Positions 32,842 through 44,056 of a stretch of 64,000 bases of DNA are shown here, piece after piece. The DNA comes from Diaporthe sp. PMI_573 (Eukaryota; Ascomycota; Sordariomycetes; Diaporthales; Diaporthaceae). How positions within the stretch are numbered: position 1 is the first letter of the stretch; every line of letters begins with the position of its first letter. The translations under genes were made by a program, and so were the position numbers. A model generated the notes under the pieces. It was not told where the DNA came from and did not search any database. It saw nothing but the letters and a program-made list of their open reading frames with translations. Location of the stretch: assembly GCA_021399435.1 (NCBI GenBank), contig JAJTUP010000001.1, positions 1,116,001-1,180,000 of the forward strand. Reading direction: 5' to 3'.

Positions 32842-34704
32842 CGGCCTGATCTACGTAGTCACAATACTCATTACCGGCAGACAGGCCTATCTGACAATGT
32901 GGCCGCTGGCGGACCGGGCCAGGGACGGCACTGTTCAAGAGAGCTTTGCTACTAAGGGATTGAATCGAAAATAGGTTGAGATTCAGGAAAGTGTTCCGGG
33001 AATCTGAGCTGGATCCGTGAGTTGGAACATCTCATTATGCACTGAAGGGGAAGAGCCCGGCTCCCGGTGCTCCTCGGGTTGCATACTCGTGTCAGATTTG
33101 GGGCCGCCTTCAGCTTGAACTGTCCTCATGTGACGGCCTGTGTGCAATGGGACAGACATCTAAGTTGCTTCAAGAACTTGAAACTCAAGATTGGTCTGGA
33201 GATGGGTCTTGAAAGAACAGGTACTGTTTTGTGCAGCTCTTCTGCTGCCCGCTTGATACAGGCTGGTCGAAGTCTACATAAAAGTGGTGGCCTCGGTGAC
33301 TCAAGACCTAGATATGTAACAAAAGAATCTTCCCGGACCATGGTAGTGCGTCTCTTTGAGGTGCGATTCTAGTCGTTGTCTTTGGCCCTTCGGTGTTTTT
33401 GATAATGGAGTAGCGCCAGACCCAAGACCGGCCATGCAGAGCCATATGACAAGTTTGTATAGGAGGCTTCTTGGAGGCTTCAAATCGCAGGGTCTTATCT
33501 CCTCAGGTCATTGGCGTGGTCTCGTAGCCTTCCAATGATGGCCATCTGCAGTTGTACACGGTACAACCTTCCCGAATGAAGTCTGTCATTGGACCCAAAT
33601 CTTCCGGAGACCACCAAAGGGCTCGAGTCCATGCACATGGTTGGAGAATTAGGCCTATGATATTTCCACCATCTGTGCATGTAGGCCCGAGTCGCAGTAC
33701 TCGTGTGTCCAAGTCTAGTTGGGCATAGTTTGCTTCTATTGTCATCGCAAGCATGTGGACCCTCGGCCAAGGGCCAAACCCGGGGCAGATTCCAAGATCA
33801 TCACCCAATGTTGTGCCCAAAGCAGACTATCCCGTTGCATTTGGATATCATGACTGAAGAGTTTGGCTTATATGGCTGCAACTTGCTCGCAGCAGTGTGT
33901 AAGAAGGATACGCATATTTGTTGTTGCTTGTGACTCGGCGGGCCCCGGCTTCTGGCTCCCGCTGCGGGCACCACGTTTTGGCTCCGGCTTGGCGGACTTG
34001 GCTTCCAAGCAAGGTACGTGAACTCGGCCGGCTTGCAATCAGGAAACCTCTCAGAACTATAGACCTGCCTAAGGAACAAATTAGCACTCCAGCTGTCCAT
34101 ATCCAAGCAAGGGTTCACCTCCAGGCTTCCACACATTGCCTTGACTCTACGCAACCCCCTTCACACAGCACAGCCAGAGGGCTACCACAGCACATTGTAC
34201 ATCGGCTGAGGGATGTCTCTTCCAGGATAAAACAAGAGTCAGGTGTTAAGAGGGAATCATTTGATGTCTAGAGTCTTTCTATTCCCCTCGAGGCTCTCAG
34301 CAGAGCATGGACCTTCTCGTCCCAGGAGCGGATTCACGGCGTGAATGTTGGTATCATGCTTCCCGTGACCTTCTACCTTTGACTTGCCACCATGATCTCG
34401 AAAGTGCCATCGTAGGAGACAACGCAGCTGGCAGGCAGGCTTGCCTCGGGCCCGAGCGTATTCCGTTCCCACCAGCCGGAGTCCAAATGTGCCCCATTAA
34501 TGGCTTTCGGCCCTGTGTCGAGCCACTGCAGGTCCAGTGGCTCTGGAAACCCCGGCCTTGTCTGTCGCTGATTTGATGTAAAATACCTCTGGAATCCGAG
34601 GAGCGCACGAGGAACTGTCCGATCTTTGGCACACTGGAATGCCGTGTGTCAGCAATCGGTTGCGCTCAAGGCTCCTACGCCAACGCCGCGGATTTGGCAC
34701 CCAC
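32842..34704. other. No supported gene
   Basis: Short ORFs only; a minus-strand 86-aa frame at 34.50-34.76 kb overlaps the next gene's end and lacks motifs. Confidence 0.45.
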
Positions 34705-34998
34705 CTATGGGTTGGAGTCAACCGCTCCGTAAAGCACGTAGTGTTCTGCCTCATCAATTCCCTTCCGTCGCCGGGAACAATGGTTGCAGGTTCTGAACCT
34801 TCGGAGTTCGAATTGGGGCAATCCCAACGGGACGAGGCTGCGAGTGAAGCCGTCGCTGTGCTTCCAGAAGCCGCATGCCACGCAGCAACGACAGCCTTGC
34901 TGCCTCTTCAGCATCTCCTTGCGGGACAGCTCGTCGTCTGTGTATTGGGGCACTCTGGTAGGAATGGGAGTGCTCTGGAGGAAAATGTCAGCGTCCAT
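34705..34998 (-). CDS. Two-CxxC (CxxC ... TCNxC) protein, start uncertain
   Basis: The frame from ATG 34998 gives 97 aa with C39-V-A-C42, a stretch FWKHSDGFTRSLVPLG and R-T-C71-N-H-C74, then a basic SRRRKG and an acidic end. This is the arrangement of the 17.5 kb protein (C16/C19 and C53/C56), so I class both in one family, probably zinc-binding. The upstream sequence is interesting. A GTAAGC donor and a CCTCCAG acceptor flank the proposed ATG, and splicing them puts an upstream segment (VDSTSPDASADVVPELSQPA) in frame with the Cys domain. However, no ATG exists between the TATA box and that segment. So either translation starts at 34998 inside the intron, or the original start codon has been lost and this is a young pseudogene. 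Confidence 0.45.
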   Translation of the reverse strand: MDADIFLQSTPIPTRVPQYTDDELSRKEMLKRQQGCRCCVACGFWKHSDGFTRSLVPLGLPQFELRRFRTCNHCSRRRKGIDEAEHYVLYGAVDSNP

Positions 34999-35270
34999 GA
35001 AGGGGATCAGCTAGCAGGAGTCGCTTACCGGGCAGCTACTGGCGCTGAGAGCGGGCTGGGATAGCTCGGGGACCACGTCCGCAGAGGCATCGGGGGATGT
35101 TGAGTCCACCTTCTCTCGCCTAGGCTGAAGGCCTTGTCAGAATAGTGTGCTGTCTTTGGAGGAGGGTTGGGAACTTGCTGGCCAGCTTGTCGTTAACGGC
35201 CGCGAACGAGGGAAGGTTGTGGGTATGTGGTAGAATTTATCGATCAAAACAGAGCTCAGGATCGGGAGAG

Positions 35271-35280
35271 GTTTTTATAG
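35271..35280 (-). promoter_or_regulatory. TATA box (ctataaaaac)
   Basis: On the minus strand the box lies about 275 bp upstream of the 34998 ATG, with no other ATG in the first 170 bp after it. It fits the start of the transcript carrying the two-CxxC ORF. Confidence 0.45.
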
Positions 35281-35299
35281 AGCAGCGGATGGTCATAGA

Positions 35300-37235
35300 T
35301 ACTTCAGAGGGAAATGAAGGAAGTCGTCTCTGACAGTAGACAAGGTTGTCACTTGGCAGGGCTGCGGCAGAGTTTTCTAGGGAAGTGGAGCGTAAGGCTG
35401 GCCAAGACTGATGCGGAAGGGGCAGCTCTTCCTGGAGTCCATCCGATTTACTTGACCAAAAGACGCAGGAGCAGTGACATTGCGTACACAGGCCCTACAG
35501 ACCTTCCGTGGAAAATCTCGGGGATCCTAGAACCTCTGCCAGGAGTTTGGCACCCAGCAATGCACCATGCCCAAAGCTTGTTGAACAACCGCGAACTCAA
35601 CGGATAAGAAGTGACTTTCGTCAACAGCAAGGCCGGCAGACTCACCAGATCTGCAGCTGTCCAATACGGAGCTCAAAGATACGATCAAGGTTGGCGCACC
35701 CCTTACAATGCAGTCCACTGGCCCCTCGAGCAGCCAGCACTCGAAACCTTCACTCTCTATTTCACATTGCGTTTTTGCATGCAAACGAGGCTCCGATCAA
35801 CATTGCAAGAATCAGGTTTGCGTCACGGTACACCGGATTACCAACCGATGGCCATGGATCGCCCGTCTTAAATATCTCTGATGACTTTTCAAGCAGAGCC
35901 CCAGAGTTCCGGTACACCGACTGCTGTCACAATCTACTGCAGACCAAAACACTGACCATACTGAAGTTCTCAGGGACGAAAACGAGCCGGGCTTCTGAGC
36001 AGCCACAAAAGCCGACTCCCAGAGATAGCTGTCACATCAAAGCCAATGGTGCTGGCTAGACCGATCTGCCTGCCAACCCCCTGAACTCGTCTCGGTCGAG
36101 TAACTCCAGCCTACCGGAGCCCACCCACATTGGACGATAAGCCCATCTTCGACAAATCCTTCCTGGATATCGCACATTGAACGAGACAATTACAACCAAG
36201 GCTACACCACCGCCTGGATAATGGCTTGCTGCTCTGGAGAACACAAAACTGCCGAGGTAAGTCATCTGAATGTTCTTCGCCGGACCATTGCTATCCGTTC
36301 ACTGTCCAGAAGCTTCTGGACAACCTATGATGGTCTGACCCATCGTATTTCTGCATGACGGCCAAAACAGAAGCCTTAGCTTCGTCCAACACCACTCGAT
36401 GTGCAAGCAAGCGCACCGTCAGCCACACCCATGCTACGGACAGACATCATCCAGTACTAATTCCGTTCTGCTTCCAGTGATCTGAGGCTCAAACCTAGCC
36501 AAGACCTTGCCGGGAATGCAATGACAACCACAATTATCGTCGCCTACAAATTGGAACGAGAACGTGGGCCACCATGTTCTGTTGTTCGAGGTCGACAGCT
36601 TCATTCCCGCCACTGCCCTCAGCGTCGATGGCAGCGACCACGACGACGAGCCAGTGAATGCCTAGGCATCGAGAAATGATGCTCTTTCCAAGCACCAACC
36701 AGCCCTGATGACATCTCTGATGTCCTTCAACGACCAGGCCCCGCCTAGAAGACTCCCACAGCACGGCCAGAGCGACTGGAGCCCAGGCTTCTACGTTTCC
36801 CCACTGGTAATAGTTCAAAAGGTGAGTCAATATTCCCTCGGCTGTTCCTAATTATAGCTTGCAGAGACACGCGAATGCTAAATAACTAGGACTCTTGCTG
36901 GCAGACATCGGCAGCCCAGAGTTGAAAAGCACGACAAGGGCGGTGTGGGAATGCAGAAGGTCTCGACGATACTTCGCCTCGCACGTGAGGCCATCAGCAT
37001 AGCCCAAGCGATCGCGGGCGTGCTCGAGGTAGCCCGTCACAGCAGCATCAAGCCAGGGCTGACTGACCCCAATCCGCTCTGCGGGAATCAGCGAGGGCGC
37101 TCCCACGCCGGGACCTCAGAGCTCCTCGGCCACTCTCCGAGCCTCCGTTGCCAATGGCAGCGACCTCTGCGGACGGTCCTTGGGCGACTGAATCCGGTGT
37201 CAAGAACACCGTAGGCAAGGTTGAGTACAATGTGA
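35300..37235 (+). other. No firm gene; weak plus-strand coding character
   Basis: Plus-strand frames at about 35.38-35.60 kb (VRLAKTDAEGAALPGVHPIY, then ILEPLPGVWHPAMHHAQSLL) and 35.61-35.87 kb (VNSKAGRLTRSAAVQYGAQR) read somewhat like protein but lack an ATG context and join in no consistent frame. They may be another decayed unit. The remainder to 37.2 kb shows nothing. Confidence 0.25.
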
Positions 37236-37800
37236 GTGTCTCTTCCGCAACGCAACTATCCTTTAGTAAGAGAAGCCAAAACAACGCGGCTGACATCGCC
37301 GTACAGTGGGAGAAGATTGCCATCGATCCTGGGCGCAGAGGCTGCCCTCCGACCAACCAACCGTGCCGGCTGGCGCTGGCACTGGTGCTCAGGAGCTGAT
37401 GCGACCGTCCCCGTGATGAGCCTCTTTGCCGTGATCAAGAACTCGGCTGGACAGTCAGTGTTCGAGGCCGCGAATATCTTCGGCTGTGAAATCGAGGGAT
37501 GGAAGCAAAGACTTTTGATCCGTAACAGCAAGCTGGAGCTCTTGATATCTCCGCTGGAGCTTGGCATGTGTAAGTGTCTATCTTTGCCCTGTCCAAGGCT
37601 GGACTTGAGCCCGCGCCAGCTCTTGACCCCAAGCTGAAGCAGCCTTGGCTGACCACATGAATTATCAAAGTGAAGGGCCAATATCCCGTGCCCAAAAGGT
37701 CCAAAGGGGCCGCCCTGAGCAAAGCGGCCACCACGGTGGCCAAAGTCGAAGGTTCCGGCCCTTTGCGGGTTTCCCAAATTCAGGGCGGAACTTAGACCGA
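37236..37800 (+). pseudogene. Gene fragment with TVAKVEG module, copy A
   Basis: A frame with SAGQSVFEAANIFGCEIEGW, then KQRLLIRNSKLELLISPLEL ends at a GTAAGTGTC donor (37571). An acceptor (gctgacc ... caaag) leads to LKGQYPVPKRSKGAA and KAATTVAKVEGSGPLRV, ending TAG. No proper ATG begins it. The TVAKVEG segment recurs at 39.49 kb. The family is unknown. Confidence 0.35.
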
Positions 37801-38271
37801 CCGACACATTTGAACCCAAGATCGTGATCTTTGAGAACGTCGGCGTCGCTGGTCCCCACCAGCGATACTACCAGAGCAGACGGGCTCGGCTCTTGGGGAT
37901 AATCGCAGCGTGCGAGAGCGGGGCCTAAGAATACTCGGGGGCGAGGAGGTGAATTCTTCAACCTCTAAGACCGGTCCTGGGCAGCGCGCCGAATGCGCGC
38001 CCCAGCGCAGATACCCATCATGGAGTGTGGCGGCAGAGCCGCCGGTGGCTGGTGGCTGGTGGCTGGCAGGTACTTGGAGTCCCGGATCGACTCGATCATC
38101 AGCGACTCTCCCGGCGGCGGCGGCGAGACGCTCGTTCTCGCTACTCGCGGATCTGCCCTCGCCGGCGCCGCCCGCTCCCCGCCACCAACCTCGCTCGACT
38201 CGAGGCCCGCGGCGACGAGGGAGCAGGGAACAGGGGTTCCCACCAAAACGCACCTCGTTGCAATCCGCCAA

Positions 38272-38955
38272 AATGCACGACAATTACATGCCCATTGTCC
38301 CAATGGTCACTAAAATGGGCCTCAGACTTCTCCTGCAATTCGGAATTATTCAACAACACGAACGCTTCAGCTCTCGGCTGCGCTCTGCGACGGCCAGCCT
38401 CAAGTCAGGACGACGAGCACTGAAGGAGAGGAACATACGAGATTGCACCTTTCTGACGCCCTGGTCCGTTTTCCCTCAAAGAGAGGGAGCCTCACTGAAG
38501 GGCGTGGGAGACGCGAAATCACTACTGTTTGCCACGAAGCACTTGGCACCTGGAGATGCCATCATAGTCGAGAGAGCATGCTTTTCGCATCTGACTGGGA
38601 TGCTTTGGAAGAAATGCCCATAGTCGCCAACATACAGGACGCCACCCCTATATGTTACCAGGGAAAGTATGCCGAGCGCATCTTTGGCATACTTGAGAAG
38701 ATTCTCCCCAACCCCAAGCAAGCAGGGCAGTTCCTGGATCTGCATGACGGTGGAAAGTTTCAGAACAAGGTACCTACGTTTGTCGACGGGATGGTGACTA
38801 TTGACATCTTTCTCGTCGAAGCTACAGTTGGATTGGATATCTTCCCGGGGATCAGGACCCCTCCGACCAAAACTCCGTTCCTGGCCCCTCCCTGGGATCA
38901 TCGGAAGAGAAGACAGCTCAACGCCGCATTGTCATCAGAGCCGCCACGCCCATAG
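38272..38955 (+). pseudogene. Frameshifted gene; start resembles a SET domain
   Basis: An ATG at 38272 opens MHDNYMPIVPMVTKMGLRLL and runs to 38623 through KSLLFATKHLAPGDAIIVER. That last stretch resembles the opening of a SET domain (FAT-x-x-I-x-x-G-x-x-I-x-x-E). Another frame then continues DWDALEEMPIVANIQDATPI, ERIFGILEKILPNPKQAGQF and LDLHDGGKFQNKVPTFVDGM. One indel near 38.58 kb would connect them. The later SET hallmarks (NHxC, GEELT-like) are absent, so methyltransferase function is excluded even if the resemblance is real. The SET comparison is weak and from memory. Confidence 0.3.
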
Positions 38956-39239
38956 CCCCGATGTTGATTCCGCCGAATCCGGCTTGGAGGTCCGGAGCGA
39001 GTGGGCAAGTGGCTCGCTCCCCAAGACACTGGTGTGCGTACGACGTGGTATTTTCAGACACCAAGGAGGTGATTTCGCCATCATACCGGTCGATTTCCGG
39101 GGTGCCTCACCCTAGCAGCGGCGAAACCTATATTCAGGCGGCCTCCAGGGCTCCCCATTCGACGTCGCCACCAGCACTGTTGCTCTTCTTTGGGACATTT
39201 CCTCGCGAAGAACTTTCTTGCGCGGGTAGCAGCCCAAAG

Positions 39240-39661
39240 CTTGTGCTTGCATTCAGGGGCGGACAACGGGGATCCGTTGATGGGCTCCGGATGAGGATGG
39301 GCTCCAAGACAAGGTGCCGGGACTGGAGGAAAGAGTCCAGGATGCACTCCGGGTGGGCTCACCCGAGCGAGCACTCCTCGCCGCTGAAATGGCGACCTTC
39401 GTCGCTGGTCAGGGAGTCACATCTGCCATGGCGCCCGAGGCGACCGCGGCCGCGAGCTGCGGCGCCTCCTACGATGGCACCTTCGAAATGACGGTGGCCA
39501 AAGTTGAAGGTGTCGTGAAGCGAGACACCAACGTTCTCGCTGTCGGCCCACTCCCCGGGACGATCATAGCTCTGCACGCATCCTTTGCCTTGCGTGCCTT
39601 TTGTGGGATTCTCGCCCAGGCGGCGGATGACACTCGCGAAGGGATGGGACCATGGGCATGA
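39240..39661 (+). pseudogene. Gene fragment with TVAKVEG module, copy B
   Basis: A plus-strand frame with LEERVQDALRVGSPERALLA, then GTFEMTVAKVEGVVKRDTNV and LPGTIIALHASFALRAFCGI ends TGA at 39661. It has no ATG (the open frame begins with GTG). TVAKVEG matches copy A 1.76 kb upstream, suggesting a tandem duplication. The frame is long and Ala-rich; function is unknown. Confidence 0.3.
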
Positions 39662-39716
39662 TAGGCGCGACGTTCTATTGGCAAACCCGAGATTAGTGGA
39701 GGTCCAGCTCGGTGGC

Positions 39717-40398
39717 CTATTTGAGACCATCGCCTGAGACCTGATCATTGAGGGTCCTATCAAAATTGTGAATATTTACAATATTGATTGTATGTTCAAA
39801 GGAACGCTCAAGAGTTTCGAAGGTTGAGGAGGCCTTCAAATGGAGGCGAACCGTTCGCGGCGTGCGGGCATCGTCTGGGCAAGATCCGGAGGGATCACCT
39901 TCTGTGGGCAAACCCGAGCAGTGGAGGCCCGAGTTCATGGCTTCTTCCACAACACGGGAGAGTGGGCGCATGGCCTGTTCTATGACCGTTTGGCTGAGAA
40001 ACCAGCTGCTATTGACATTGTCTGCACCTTTTTCTTTGGAAAGCTTTTTTGGAAGATGCAGCAGGAAATGACCTGTGAGGCCGAAAACGTCAAAATTGGA
40101 ATGGAATAGCCAGGTCACAGGGATTTCTGCTTGAAAAAAAGATGAAGGGGCATCGGGGGCCTGTGGGTTGGCCATGGTTCATATTGACTGTGATCCTCGA
40201 TTGCGAGGGCTGCTTCCAGGGACCGAGTCAACAGCCCTCGCCACAGCTTGGCCAAGCTAGCCTTATCACTGGCTCCATAAGCAACAGGTATTACATCTCC
40301 AGCACTGTATCCAGTCTTGTATACCAGTATTGCTAACAAAAATATGTCCCATTAGGCGTACACCAATGGCTCCTCCCCAGATCTACAAAGGTCTGCAT
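39717..40398 (-). CDS. Hypothetical gene split by a T7 run
   Basis: Exon 40364-40398 (MQTFVDLGRSH) joins exon 40115-40304 across a 59-nt intron (GTGTAC ... GATACAG), giving 74 aa: AGDVIPVAYGASDKASLAKL, WRGLLTRSLEAALAIEDHSQ, PPMPLHLFF, then a stop. At a run of seven T (minus strand, 40134-40140) a second frame, open from ATG 40175 to 39717, takes over with QAEIPVTWLFHSNFDVFGL and TVIEQAMRPLSRVVEEAMNS. The two frames overlap by 60 nt and meet exactly at the homopolymer. Possible readings are two separate ORFs (74 and 152 aa), one gene broken by slippage, or a sequencing error. I recognise no family and keep the span as one entry. Confidence 0.3.
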
Positions 40399-40975
40399 TC
40401 AATATGTGGAAGCCCTGGGCCAACCAGATGCCGCTCCACGTCCTGGACATCTTGGAATGCAGGTTTCTCTTATCATGGACTTGTGGTAGCCTAGAAAGAG
40501 GAATGAATCAAGAGCTCAATAAAGTTCTGCTTCAGGAATGCGGATTATCCCTTATGCAGCAGTCTGCATGGATGCAACGTAGACAAACAATACATTCAAC
40601 TACATACACCATGCCCTGTTATTTGTAGTCCTGTGCAGATTTGCTGAGCTTGGTTTGCCCTAATCTGCACGTGCTCAAGCGCCTTCAATTTTGATCAGTG
40701 CCATCTTGTCATCATGAAAAACCGTAGGCGCCTCCATGTTGCTGCTATCTGTCACTTGGGTCCCACCTGCACAGTCAGGGAACACAGGCACAACAAGACC
40801 AGACTAGCGTGCAACGCGTCTATGGGAGTGTCTCTCCAATTGTACATCCCCAACCAGCATGGTTCCATCAGCTAACTGGCCATAGGTCCTGTAGCACCCC
40901 GACGTCTCCCCCCGGCCAGCCCCAGATCCTCCGGGGCCTCCGGCTTTGCCAAGCCTCGCGATCTCGAGAACAAGC

Positions 40976-41371
40976 TTACGCCCGCTTCCCCTCCGCGGCG
41001 GCCACAGTGAGCGCGAAATGCTTCCAAGCAGCGACTCCCCCGACAGCACAAGCCAGCACCCACTTCCACCAGAGCAAGCTGAAGAACGGCACGCCGTGCT
41101 TCCTCAGCTTCGTGGCGGCAAATATCGGCGCCTCGATGGCGTGGGCGCCGACCACGAGCAGGAAAGCCCAGTCCTGGACCTTGGCGGCCGTCACGGCCGC
41201 CTCGGGGGTCTTGATGAAGGTCTCGTAGAGGATGGAGCCCGGGGCGATGAAGGCACGCCGTGAGATGAGCGTGATCAGGGCGGCGCCGGCGGTGTAGGCT
41301 ACTATGCGGCTGGGCTGGTCCCTCAGGGGGAAGCTGGTGACCTTGACGGGCTTGGGGCTTTGGGAGGCCAT
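40976..41371 (-). CDS. Small multi-pass membrane protein, TMEM254/DUF4499-like
   Basis: An ATG at 41371 (MASQSPKPVKVTSF) opens 131 codons. Hydrophobic segments lie near residues 28-45 (VAYTAGAALITLI), 66-86 (DWAFLLVVGAHAIEAPIF) and 98-120 (PFFSLLWWKWVLACAVGG). The element AHAIEA followed by a basic KLRKHG loop and a W-K-W segment matches the TMEM254/DUF4499 family, whose members are about this length. The role is unknown; an endomembrane or mitochondrial location is plausible. The protein ends AAAEGKRA. The longer in-frame upstream extension is not needed and is poor in coding character. Single exon, intact. Confidence 0.65.
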   Translation of the reverse strand: MASQSPKPVKVTSFPLRDQPSRIVAYTAGAALITLISRRAFIAPGSILYETFIKTPEAAVTAAKVQDWAFLLVVGAHAIEAPIFAATKLRKHGVPFFSLLWWKWVLACAVGGVAAWKHFALTVAAAEGKRA

Positions 41372-42213
41372 CTTGGTGTTTGTCTGCTGGAGATGTTGTG
41401 TCCTTTGGTGTTTTGCTGGTGGTGATGTTGGTTTGTCAGACACACGGCACGGCCGGATAGACAGACGTTGAAATAGGTTGACTCGCATTTGACGGGGGAA
41501 TTTCCGAGTGCCTCGGCCCCCACAGCGATGCCAGGACCCGCCTCGCTTAATCTCAGCTGCTTGACCCATTTTTCGGTAGGTAATTTGGCTCTATGCATGC
41601 CAAGAGAAGCTTTCCCGACACCTCGGACTTGCGTTGCTGCTTGTTGGCCACAGGAATACCTTCCTTGCTCACCTCACCGATTCGGAATTGGCTCAGTGTC
41701 CTCCAGACAAAGTGATTTTACACCACGGCGACGACTTCTCGTGCACATGTGCTGGCCTCTCGGCTGCCTCGGCAACTGGTTGCATATGCTGTGACGCTCC
41801 ATGGTTGATCCCTGCCTGTGCTTGGCCTCCCCTTGCAGACGAGGTTGAATCTAGCACAGAGAGCCTCTTTCTTTTCTCCATGAAAGTGTTGTCTGAATAG
41901 CCAGCCAATTAATTAGTATACCCAGGTAGAATGCACAGCTGGAAGAAACAATCATCACGATGCAAGAAGATGGAAGAGGCACTCAGACTCTTGGACTCTG
42001 AATTGAGATCAAAATTGGGGGGGCCGGTATTCATTATCTCCCTTGCCCGGCGGGGACGCCATTCTCCCAGGCTGGACTGTTGGGTGGTGATTAGATCTCG
42101 TCCTGCATGTCCACACCGGCATTCTTGGGGGCCGCCTTCTTGGCTGACCTCTCCTCCTCATGTTTGATGGCGGTGGTGGTTGCGCCGCTGCTTGCTGCAG
42201 CACGCCGAGCACC
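41372..42213. other. Intergenic, nothing seen
   Basis: There are short ORFs only between two minus-strand genes. A reading-frame shadow of the downstream gene accounts for the 186-aa ORF starting at 42569. Confidence 0.5.
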
Positions 42214-43000
42214 TCAGTCGGACTGCGGAGTGTTGGAGTCCTGGCGGTCGACGACAACCCAGGCCTCTCCCGGAGACGTCTCAGCCATGGCCTCGGCACT
42301 TCCATCCTTCTTCTCCTCCTCATTGCCTCCAGATTCGGTGGCCTCGGCCTCGATATCCTGTCCAACTGCGTCTGGAGCCTGGCGAGCCTCCGTGGCCACA
42401 CCTCCCATGTTGTCCTCCGAGTTGTTGTTTGCCATGAGCTTCTTGATCTCCTCCATCTTGCGCAGGGACTTGGCCTTCTGACACTCAGCATGCAAGGCGG
42501 GAGAGAGCTCTCCAGAATGCTCACCGAAAACCTGGGACCATGTGTTGGTGAGGTAGTAGACGAGCCCACCGTGGCTGCCGTAAAGTGTGTCCGTCTGCTG
42601 TGCGAAGGCAGTCGTCATGACGATGTCTTGGAAAGCCTTCAACGGCGAGACATCTGGCTGCTTGACAGCGTTCATGTAGGCATCCTCCGCAGCGCGCAGT
42701 TGCTCCCGTAGGCAATTGCCACGGCTGTCCCAGAAGAACTGGGGCAAGGCATGGACCATAATGTCCACATCGTTCCAGGTATACTTCTTGTTGCTGCTGG
42801 GGCCCCACATGCTGGCGAGAGCGCGATTTCTGGTATCCTGGAAGACAGAGTATCAGAAACGGCATACTAGTATTGAGGTAGTTGGAAGCAATGTATACGC
42901 CGGGCGTTCGGAGGTTGGTTATCGCGGTTGCGAGAAGAGAGCTTACCTTCTGCTCACGGAAGGGACGGCGAGGAGGCGAGGGGATGCGATCGCCCGACAT
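42214..43000 (-). CDS. Hypothetical protein, 225 aa, two exons
   Basis: Exon 42947-43000 (MSGDRIPSPPRRPFREQK) joins exon 42214-42837 across a 109-nt intron with a GTAAGC donor and TTCCAG acceptor, in frame. Residues 30-150 look globular and helical: YTWNDVDIMVHALPQFFWDS, LREQLRAAEDAYMNAVKQPD, AFQDIVMTTAFAQQTDTLYG and LVYYLTNTWSQVFGEHSGEL. The C-terminal third is acidic and disordered (EAEATESGGNEEEKKDGSAE). There is no signal peptide, membrane segment or Cys motif. The organisation, a helical domain followed by an acidic tail, is like that of the first exon of the neighbouring C2H2 gene, but I cannot show homology. Probably a real lineage-restricted gene. Confidence 0.6.
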
Positions 43001-44056
43001 TGTGAGGTGATGACTGGGAAAATGTGGCTGCATTTGTTCTCAAGGTGGGTCGCAACGTGCTCGACTGAGGGTTTGTGCCGGTTGTGGGTGATGATGTTTG
43101 TGTTCAGTCTTGAGGCTTGCCAGTTGATCGTTTTGACCTTTAGGGCTGTGGTCCGTGGACTTGTGTGTGTCACTGCTGGAGGGGCAGTCCAAATCTTGTG
43201 GGGCGTTTGATCAATTGTAAAGCCATTCAAGGTTGAGACAGAGTCGCCCTAAAAGCAGTTGCCAGGCCGACTTCACCAGTGAATGACAGATAGTGCCCGG
43301 CCTAGTCGCAAACAGTCTTTGCAAACATATTTGTCCTGATGCTGCTCATTCACTATACCGCATTGAATCTAAGTCCTCTATGAATCATAATCAGCACTTG
43401 GAGACCAACGGCATGTCCTTATAACAAACAATGACAACTCTTACACAAGAGTTCATGGATGCTAAGCTCCAGTAGATGCCATATCCAAAGGTCTGCAAAG
43501 AAGTTCTACAGCATTCAATGATGGCCCTTCTGAGTCTTAAATAGGGCACTGTAGCTCCACAGCAAGCCAAAGTACCTCAAGATATCGGTCTAATACCTTG
43601 AGTGGTTACGCTTGAATTTCCTTTGGGCCAAATATAAGCTGGCCAGCTTCTCGCTCCCTCCATGTACATTTCCGGCTACCTATTTTCCTCGAGTCTCCAG
43701 CGTTGACCATCCTAAAACAAACCCATTAACATCTAGTACCGGCACACAGCTCGGCATGCTTGGCTGAAGAAGTCTATGTAGACTCTCGTGAAGTAAGACT
43801 GTGTGGTAAATCATACTGATGATAGACACTGGATGCTTTCTGCAGGCAACATTCAGTTGATTATCTATCAACTATTCAGCACGGCGCTTTTCTGTACTAA
43901 ATTTGATGACCTTCCACCTGGGAGCCTCTCAATGTTGCCGTCCTGCCCTGACTCCTGGGAGCCTCTAGTTACCTGAGATCCGGCTCCAGCTCCGGCTGCG
44001 ACTCCGGATCCGAGATCCGAAAAAGCTGCCAAATATCGCCCATTGCTGTGCAATCG
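43001..44056. other. No supported gene
   Basis: Promoter side of the 42.2-43.0 kb gene and 3' side of the secreted-protein gene. Nothing else is seen. Confidence 0.5.

Noticed and set aside
42009..42569. 186-aa minus-strand ORF overlapping the 42.2-43.0 kb gene
   Set aside because: It is Pro/Arg/Ser-rich, out of frame with the spliced gene, and its region of overlap is better explained by the 225-aa protein.
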